Assembly (NCBI RefSeq): GCF_018873765.1
Contig: NC_057918.1
Coordinates: forward strand, 66,258,871-66,322,870
Origin: Telopea speciosissima
Lineage: Eukaryota > Streptophyta > Magnoliopsida > Proteales > Proteaceae
Reading direction: 5' to 3'
Length of the DNA: 64,000 nt
The notes under the pieces are model-generated. The model saw only the letters and a program-made list of their open reading frames with translations. It did no database searches and was not told where the DNA came from. Each line of letters begins with the position of its first letter. The stretch's first letter is position 1. The translations under genes were made by a program, and so were the position numbers. Shown here piece by piece: positions 56,948 through 64,000 of the stretch.

Positions 56948-57119
56948 GATCAGGATCAGAATTGTCTCAAGGGAGCTCAGCGCCCAGGGTGTTGCCAAGG
57001 GGTATCCAGCGATCGAACTGTGCTGCACATATCTCGGCGCACACCTAGGGATGTGTGCAGCACAACCCAATGGCTGGCAGCATCCTAGGCGTGTTGGGCT
57101 CCCTGGAGACGAGCTAAAC
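56948..57119. mobile_element. Foldback element family A, copy 4
   Basis: Ends gatcaggatc and gagctaaac; arms 'gctcagcgcccagggtgttg' and 'aactgtgctgcacatatctc' with complements 'gatgtgtgcagcacaaccc' and 'cctaggcgtgttgggctccc'. Same orientation as copies 1 and 3. It lies 200 bp from the MULE. Confidence 0.8.
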
Positions 57120-57178
57120 TTTGGGTGATCATTATGGTTTTCTAACCAATGAACCATATCTAAAGAGTGTCCATATCT

Positions 57179-58450
57179 CTACGCTCCTTCTTTCCAATGA
57201 AATTGCACTTGTGATTCTCTGTTTGATTCCTCTTGCTTCTGCTTCGTGTGTTGTATTATGCATCCAAAGTCCATTATTGCAGAAATGATGTTATAGCTAG
57301 AAAGGATAACTGCTGCCCAACCACCAATTGATGTATTCGCATCAAAGCTACCATCTGTAATGAGGATACACTTGTCTGTTGTAGGCATCTGGAAGTAGTA
57401 CTCAATAGTAAGAGGTTATTTGATTTGACTTAAATCCAGTTCCATAATTAAATCGTTATGGCATGGAAAAATATTTAGATCCCTTTCCCATCTTTGAATA
57501 TTCCTGAGTATGGTTATTGGTTCAGGTTTACTGCCTTAAAAAATTACTTCGTTCATGGCAGTCCATATGAAATATCCTGTAATACATGCTACGCAAAGAA
57601 TGGTGTTCTTCTGTTACTTTGTTAATATATGGTTTGAGATAACCGAGGTGAAGAGATGCATGATATAATTAAATTGCAAATGCTCTGTTCTCAGACCAAA
57701 GGATCCAGCTGCCCAAATTCTTTTAGAGAACTCACATGCAAAAAAAGAGATGTCATTCTATTTCTTCCTTTTGGTTGCAAAGTGAACAATAAGTATCGGT
57801 TGGTGTACACTGATTTAGTTTTGTCTTGGTAAGCAGACCTTTTCTAAGAACTTTCCATGCAAAGAATTGGAACTTTGGGTGTAACTTGAGTTGTCATACT
57901 GATTTTCAGGGACCATTGAGTTGGGTAGGCACATGAGAGAGGAAATGTGCTGCTGTTTTGGTTGTGAAGCTCCTTGATTTGGTATATGGTGTAAAAAGGA
58001 AATCATAATGGGGGTGTGTAGGAAGAGGAATGTTGAGAATGGCTTGTCTAATGGATGTAGGAAAGATTGTGGAGATCAAAGGTTGATTCCATCTCTAGTT
58101 AATCATTAGGTCACAGACATGCTTATAGGAGGGATGTGGTGTAATTGTACTTGGAATTTGGTAGTTGGGAAGAGCTAGAAGCCACGGTGACCCCCAAGAT
58201 CATCTTCCTTAACTCCGGCAAAACAACACAAATACTCCTCCATATCCAAGAGTTATTCCTCTTGTGGGGATTATGGATGTTAAATAATGAGGAATTTGAG
58301 AAGTACTTGGCTTTCAATGTTTGTATCCATAAGAGCCTGGATTCAATCAAAAGTTTCCAGCCCAGTTTCATTAGCAAGGCCTTGTTGTGAGTCTTAGTGC
58401 CACGAAGACTTGGATAGAGAAACGATTGAATGTGAGACTTTCCACTCATA
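57179..58450 (-). pseudogene. Decayed L1-type LINE (RT end, zf-RVT, RNase H start)
   Basis: On the minus strand 58449-58123 reads NKALLMKLGWKLLIESRLLW and IQTLKAKYF..WIWRSICVVLPELRKMILG, the conserved stretch after the RT domain. Scattered zf-RVT words follow (KVCLPRQN, YLLFTLQPKGRNRM). 57388-57179 reads ILITDGSFDANTSIGGWAAV, the first strand of RNase H with the catalytic Asp. Multiple frameshifts and stops are present. The 3' tail is truncated near 57179. Confidence 0.7.
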
Positions 58451-59130
58451 CTTGGACAGAGTAACGGTTGTTTGTGGGACTTTCACCACTTGACTTGGAT
58501 AGAGTAACGGATATATGTGAGATTAAATATAGACTGAAAAATGGGATTGCAGGTGACTCGACTTCAGGATAAAGTAACAGGAGTCTAGTTCATTAATGGG
58601 AATAGCTGAAGCTTGGAAAGGAGTATAAAAGGGTGGAAAAGGGGCTCAAAATGAGAGAAAAATGGAGGAAATGTCTTTTGGGGTTGTGGTTGGGCTCTAT
58701 TTTCAAATGGGGGTCACCTCTATTTATAGGAAGATCATGGTCATCTAAGGTTGTAGGGTAAAATACCGCAGCACCGCGTGATCGTCCGTATGATGATGGT
58801 CTCCTTTAACCACGGTGTCGCGATTGGAGTCATGTCCAATTTTTTGGTGATTTTGGGGTTAGTCTGATTCTTTTGTGTGGTGCCGATGATCGCCCATGCT
58901 CCGTTGTCATCATTGCCTAGAGGGGTGGTAATTTCTAGCGTCTACAATATTCAACAACAATTCATATTTATTTGATCGTGAGTATTTAACTTTGTCTGGT
59001 TCGCAGTAACCTATACTGCCTATTTGGTCCACAGTAACCTATACTTTTATTAGGTCTACAACAACCTGATGTTGTTTGGTCCGCAGTAACTTATATTATC
59101 TATCTGGTCCACAGTAAACTATACCGTTTA
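58385..59130. repeat. Degenerate short tandem repeats
   Basis: 58390-58520: three imperfect units around 'cttggatagagtaacgg'. 58990-59130: four to five units of about 35-40 bp around 'tggtccacagtaacctatac'. Units differ at 15-25% of positions. Function unknown; non-coding. Confidence 0.65.
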
Positions 59131-59189
59131 TTTATCATTGGAGTTTTTATCTAAGACCTCTATTTGGGGCTCAGTATTTGCCTTTGTTT

Positions 59190-59350
59190 GAGCAAATTAC
59201 TACCTACTACTTGTTTCCATTGGTGTAGCTATTTGATGGTGCACTTCTATCTTTCTTTGGGAAGATTACTACCTACTACTTGCCGCTTGTACCTTTTGGA
59301 TGTTGTATTTTTATCTTTTGTTGAGAAGATTACTACTTACTACCTAACTT
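59190..59350. repeat. Degenerate tandem repeat, about 70-bp period
   Basis: 'gattactacctactacttg' recurs three times (59200, 59268, 59328) with partly conserved spacers ('ttctatctttctttgggaag', 'ttttatcttttgttgagaag'). Reading frames across it are artefacts of the repeat. Confidence 0.7.
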
Positions 59351-59493
59351 CTTTGAGAATTGTCTTTGATGTTATTGTTGCTATGATATTGTGGACTGCG
59401 ATTAGTGTTCACTAGCACCTATTTTGCTTATTGTTTATTGGATTTGTTCAACGAGACAGATATTATTTACTGAAGTTGTTGATGATTTGTATG

Positions 59494-60690
59494 TGTAGAC
59501 ACTGAAATTTTGCCACCATCTTTAGTGATGATGACAACGGGACACAGATAGAAAGAATCTCATCCAAAGCCCAAAGGAGCCTATGAAATCATGAAAAATC
59601 ACAGAAAACCCACTAAAAACAAAGAAAAACCACATAAAAAAACCCATAAAAAGCTAATTTTTAAGGGGTTGTGGACCACAACCTTGCGTCAGCCGGATGA
59701 CCTCATTCACGATGCAGCAAAAAATTCACCCCTAAAAATAGGAGGGACCCCCACCCTCAAATCAAGGAAGAAAAAGAGGAGGAAGAGGGTCCAACTCCAT
59801 GATCTTTGAGTCTTGAGAGTGTTTTATCTCCCCCTTTCCAATTATTTGAGTGAATTTTGAATGTTATCTTCTCCATTGGTAGATCTATCAATTATCCCGC
59901 TTGAAGAATGGTCCTATCAACCGCATTATCTCTACTGTCCCCATAACCGTTATTCTGTTTGCATACAAATAACAAAGCTTCCAAATATAGCCGTTATTCT
60001 GTCCGAATAACTAATCCTTGATCCCAGTACCCTAAATGGGTTGAGTAAGAAGGGTGATGATCTGACCATTTGTCTCCATTTGAGTAGAGGGACGACAGAG
60101 AATCCGAGGTCCATTGCATCTTTGTACAAAAGTATAATCGTCATATGTCATCTTAACATGATGTAGTCCTTTAAATCTCATTGCTTTAGTGTACATTGTA
60201 GTGAAATACCTTTTGCTTTCTTTCTATTTATGTAAATAGGCTCCAATATGATGCACGTTCACTATGATTGTCCTGTACAATTTTGATAATCTTTTAGTCT
60301 CACATGATAACATAAAAACACCATAAGGAGAGAATATTCGACATAAGCATTTAAACTAGAAAGATTGGTTTAACCGGACGAGATGGGGTGCTAATACCTT
60401 CTCATCCTCGTAACCTAACCCCTTTACTTATCTCTGATTAGACCATATGGAATCACATGATTTTATTTGTTCATTCAGAAAAAAGTCACACCTATTGGGT
60501 CCTAGGCCCTAATCCTAGGTGACGACTCCATTTATTATGATTTCTCAAGCATGATTCCTACCTCATATATGCCAATTAGGACTGATTATTATATTATTTT
60601 GTCGCCAAAAAGGCCACAAAAACCAATGGATCCCGCCCGAAAGGCGGAGGAACCCCGCATCCGAAGGCCGCGGTATTTACAGTATGCTTG
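59494..60690 (+). mobile_element. Ogre/Tat-like LTR and leader remnant
   Basis: It starts tgtagacactgaaattttg, a start I associate with plant Ogre/Tat LTRs. Near 60520 'ctaggtgacgactcca' resembles the end of such LTRs plus a decayed tRNA-Arg primer site (usual form TGGCGACTC..). It continues into a leader-like 'gccacaaaaaccaatggatc' and 'ccgaaaggcggaggaacccc'. No gag-pol follows. Family assignment is from memory and tentative. Confidence 0.4.
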
Positions 60691-60774
60691 ATTTGATATT
60701 GTTACCTAAATGATGCTTCTCTCTGTCTCTATCTCTATGTCAATTGTCGTCTACAACTTTAGAGGGAGAGTTCA

Positions 60775-61090
60775 TTAAAGTGTTAAGAATTCTCGGCTTG
60801 GAGGAATGTCACATCGAGAATATGTTTCCCAATTTGGGAGAGTTTTGTTTCCTAAATTAGTAGTTTAGTATTACTAGGATTAGTATTTAGAGTCCTAGTT
60901 GATTTATTCTTTCCTCCTTAGTGTTCTATCGGTTTGGCCTGAAACTTTGGGTGTCTGATAGTGGTTGAATCCCTTGAGGGAGTAATGGATATCAAAGATG
61001 AGTGAAATAGAAATGTACTTGTGAAGTTTAGCGGTAGTGGTAAACCCTACTTAAAAAATTAGGTTTCACTTCCTTTTTTTGGGTGGAGTG
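60775..61090. other. LTR-like fragment
   Basis: 'gtgttaagaattctcggc' and 'gaatgtcacatcgagaata' resemble the 5' start and 'cccacatcg' motif of small copia/TRIM LTRs. There is no second copy or target duplication in the window. The remainder is AT-rich. Confidence 0.3.
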
Positions 61091-61099
61091 GTGGAGGAT

Positions 61100-61198
61100 T
61101 TTAAACTAGATAAAGTACAAGGTCTGGAACTTGAAACCTCTTGGGGGCTAGGCTTGACTGCACTAGCCTCAAGCCATTGCGCTAGTAGCTGTCCTCCC
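61100..61198 (-). mobile_element. tRNA-derived SINE-like head
   Basis: On the minus strand 'ctactagcgcaatggcttg' has an A box (TAGCGCAATGG) and 'aagaggtttcaagttccaga' a B box (GGTTTCAAGTTCC) with about 45 bp between them. The layout is that of the copies at 15595 and 17126. No full tRNA fold. Confidence 0.5.
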
Positions 61199-61219
61199 CA
61201 CCCCTCTCCTTTTATTTAT

Positions 61220-62550
61220 GGGAAAATTTCACGTATCTCCCTTGAGATTTGCCTTAATTGCACTTTCACCCGTGAGATTTGAAAATTTTCATTTACCTCC
61301 CCTGTTTTCAAAACTAAGTAACAAAACACCTAGTTTGTTAACTGTATACGTAAACGTTAAATTGTGTTTTAATTGATCAAAATACCCTCATCTTCCCCAA
61401 ATCGTTTAGGATATGAAAAAACTTGCAACCCATCTTCCCCAAATCGTTTCCCCAAACTTGCAACTTCTTTTGAAGAAGCGGCTCGTTCTTTAACAATCCG
61501 ATGAAGCTAACTTTGGTTATGCAAATTGACTAGAGCTTCAATCGTAAAAAACCAAAAGGGACACAAGAGAGAGGCCCCAAACATGATTTATCATTTACAT
61601 TTTTTGAATTCCATTTCCACCATGGGGAATTGAAACCTCCACCAAATAGGTGGACTTCATAAACTCATGAATTGTTGGAATCTGAAACGGACGGTTTAAA
61701 ACAATAAACTACTGGATAATTCATACTTACCTTAAATGAACCAACACCCTATCGAATAATTATCTCCTCTAATTCACGGGCACCTCCAATTCCTCTAATA
61801 GGGGAAGTGGACCCCACCTTGGGTAGTATTTTCGGGCAGGGGGTAGGGTGGTCATTTCTGCCCCCATGTGAAGAATTGGAGGAATTGAAGGGGACAACGA
61901 TTTGCATCCTGCCACCATTGATGGATCTAGTTTATTTTCTTTACCTTGTGGATTGGTTTTAATTTTGATCCTAAACCTAGTTGATAGGCGTGTCAACCTG
62001 TCTGTCTCCTTCAGTTTTTGTTAGACCTAATTGATCCTCTTCATTTAAGCCCCACATTGTTTAGGGCCTCATAAACTAGGCATGGACAATAGGTCCAATA
62101 TAAGGATTAACAACATTAAATTCAAAGTAGATTAATACAGAGCATCATCGCAAAAGCCACTTCAATCCATCCAAAATCATATAGGAAAAATGTAAAAGAT
62201 GATCAGTCATACCTGAATCAACCTAGCCTCAATTGATTAGGATAGATACTCACTATCCTTCTCAAATCCATGATCAAAATGGTTGTCAGAGCAAAATGGT
62301 TGTCAGAGGTATCCAAACCTCAAATCCAGCGTCGACAACCTAATCGATTTAAACCCAAGAAAGGAAAAATTTTGAGTTGTAGGTTTTGAAGAAACGATTT
62401 AGGGAAGATGAGTTGCAAGTGTTTGTCAAACCTTAAGGATTTGGGAAGGCGAAGACATTTTGATCAATTAAAACACAATTTAAACATTTAACGTCTATAA
62501 TTAACAGACTGGGAGGCAAACCTCAAGAGATATACATGAAACTTTGCCTC
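61220..62550. mobile_element. Long-TIR element (Mutator-like)
   Basis: The left end 'tcacgtatctcccttgaga' and 'gttaaattgtgttttaattg' followed by 'atcttccccaaatcg' matches inverted sequence at the right end: 'cgatttagggaagatgag', 'caattaaaacacaatttaaa' and 'tcaagagatatacatgaaa'. TIRs are about 170-200 bp with mismatches. Flanks ttatttatg and ctatttatt agree at 7 of 9, a decayed 9-bp duplication. A family B foldback piece (about 61780-61900, 'cagggggtagggtggtcatt') lies inside. No transposase. Confidence 0.65.
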
Positions 62551-62739
62551 TATTTATTTGGTGTTTTATATTGGTTATTTGTTAATAATAAGGGCAAAAA
62601 AGCTGCCCAGTCACGTGACCTTACACATGGGATAATATGGATGAAATTGTTTAGTTTATAGGGTTGGGATGGTAATTTCATTGCTCCTGTGTCTAAGCTC
62701 AGGGACCACGCGACCGGTTAGAGTTCCTAATTTCCTAAT

Positions 62740-64000
62740 AATAAATTGTCAATCACGTATCGAGAAAGTTTGGATGCCCTACGTCTTTCCCTCCCTTTGA
62801 TATTCACTGATGTTTTCCCACACCAAAATCAAAAGCTGCAGTTCGATCGAGAGCTAGAATCAGGACAACTATCATCTTCCGTTATATTCACTTCGTCGTC
62901 TCTCCTCTGTCAAATCTTTTCCCGCCCCCAAGTAAGTATCCTTTAACGCCGCTTTAGCAGTGTTGTTCTCTGTTTATTGTTCCTCTTGGTACTGTGCAAG
63001 TTGGTGTTTACTTATTTCGTTTTTCAAGTCCCTATCTCTTCAACTTTAATGAAATTGCAGTTCATGTTCTCATGTTTGAGGTTCTTCTTTTTTCTTTCTG
63101 GGGTTTTTCTCTTTGGCACAAATTGGACTAGGGTTTTGCTTCCGAAGGCTATTTTTTATTGTGTTTTTCTCGTTTTAGTGACAAATAGGGTGTGGCGTGG
63201 TGCATTCGTCTTTGGATCTGAACCATTTGTTGTTTGCAAGGGGACAGAAGCTTATGTTTCACTTACTTCTGCTAAATTTTGTTTCATGGGTTCGGGTTTC
63301 TACCTTAGATTATTCTTCAATGCAATTACGATTGATTTTCTTGCTCATTCATCTTCCATTTCCTTTGAATTTTTACTGGTTGAATATTGCATCTCAGTGC
63401 AATTAGGATATATTTTTCATTTACTGGTTAGCGGATTAAAGATCATAAAGCCTGTTTGTGTTTTCCGGGTGGGGGGGGGGGGGGAGGTTGTTGGGGAGCG
63501 TGCCTCAGGGGCAAAACTGTTGGTGCAGTCCTCGTGGTTACGCCTTTATGTGGGAATTTCAGAGTAGTGATTCTAGATTTGGAAACATATTTTTCTATAA
63601 AATGGACGAAAAGGAAAGAAAGAAATGCCAATTTGTAGACTTATTGTATTGTTTGCTTTCTTCTGTTAAACAATCTTAAGTTAGGTGTTTTATTTTCTTT
63701 TCTCCCTCTCTCTTTTGATGGATTGGAGTGGCTATTGAAAATTAAGTGTTTGTAGTATTGCAGCTTTTAAACTCAACGTACAGATTTAAATTGTAATCTA
63801 CAATGGGGGACAGTGAAACTGTGGTTGCTCAAGCATCGACTGTTATGGAATACCCATCCACAGGCTATATTCCAACCGAGTACTCTGCTGTAAGCTCAAA
63901 CATTACTCCAGATGGTGTTGCTTTCACCGCTGGAGCTGCTGTGGATATGAACGCTCCATCCATTCCAACAGATACTGCTTATCCCTTGCCGGATGGTTCT
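62740..64000 (+). CDS. 5' end of a gene, possibly a PRP39-type pre-mRNA processing factor
   Basis: A 5'-UTR exon (about 62760-62931) ends in a strong donor (gtaagta, 62932). The 5'-UTR intron runs to cag at 63763, and the ATG lies at 63803 with a good context (acaATGG). The open frame reads MGDSETVVAQASTVMEYPST, GYIPTEYSAVSSNITPDGVA and continues to the window edge (66 codons seen). The Ser/Thr/Ala-rich, disordered N-terminus starting MGDSE is similar to what I remember for plant PRP39, a U1 snRNP-associated HAT-repeat protein, but no HAT repeat is in view. The UTR intron holds a G14 run (63470-63484) and spurious frames. Confidence 0.6.

Noticed and set aside
62977-63567. 196-codon + strand frame
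   Set aside because: It lies wholly inside the 5'-UTR intron of the right-edge gene, is Phe/Leu/Val-rich as translated T-rich intron sequence usually is, and crosses a G run.

Overview
The window is nuclear DNA from a flowering plant. The genes have spliceosomal GT-AG introns and long AT-rich introns, and several families are plant-specific: a PDLP/DUF26 plasmodesmal protein, a TOM9/TOM22-type import subunit, an Au-type SINE, Tat-lineage Ty3/gypsy and L1-type LINE remnants. The style is dicot-like or early-diverging angiosperm; the species cannot be fixed from the sequence. There is no sign of bacterial, organellar or viral genes.

Six host genes are supported. (1) The 3' half of PRP19/MAC3, a WD40 ubiquitin ligase of the spliceosome NineTeen complex, + strand, 954-4227; the window opens inside one of its introns. 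(2) A complete PDLP-type DUF26 membrane protein, 22508-23627, +. (3) TOM9/TOM22-like mitochondrial import subunit, intronless, 34719-35015, -. (4) A five-exon, 199-residue acidic/basic protein of unknown function, 46711-50447, +. (5) Cytosolic ribosomal protein eL37, 51656-55032, -, whose first coding exon is only the ATG. (6) The start of a gene with a 5'-UTR intron, ATG at 63803, running off the right edge, possibly a PRP39-type splicing factor. A possible terminal exon pair on the minus strand lies at about 32246-32850.

The rest is mostly transposable-element debris. 5.4-5.7 kb holds a LINE RNase H fragment. 5.8-11.2 kb is a degraded Tat-lineage gypsy element with a fused 5' LTR/integrase, a 15-unit 33-bp tandem array, extreme poly-C tracts, an antisense ORF, and a 3' LTR with polypurine tract and TATA box. 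11.3-21.3 kb is a mosaic of hAT MITEs with 8-bp target duplications, LINE 3' ends, RTE and SINE pieces and foldback hairpins. 26-30 kb holds a copia-type LTR, an Au SINE 3' piece, a LINE tail and a large foldback. 35.16-37.43 kb and 55.20-56.75 kb are Mutator-like elements with long terminal inverted repeats, inserted 142 and 169 bp upstream of the start codons of the TOM9 and eL37 genes. 38.0-44.06 kb is an L1-type LINE split by a 2.9-kb solo LTR with a 5-bp duplication. 44.7-46.1 kb is a 5'-truncated LINE with a 15-bp duplication. 57-62.6 kb contains another LINE, an Ogre/Tat-like LTR remnant, short tandem repeats and a third long-TIR element.

The genes are unrelated housekeeping and membrane genes with no shared pathway, apart from two plausible spliceosome factors (PRP19 and, tentatively, PRP39) at the two ends. 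The most interesting material is the structure of the mobile DNA: foldback families present several times within 64 kb, and insertions that can be reconstructed exactly from their target-site duplications.
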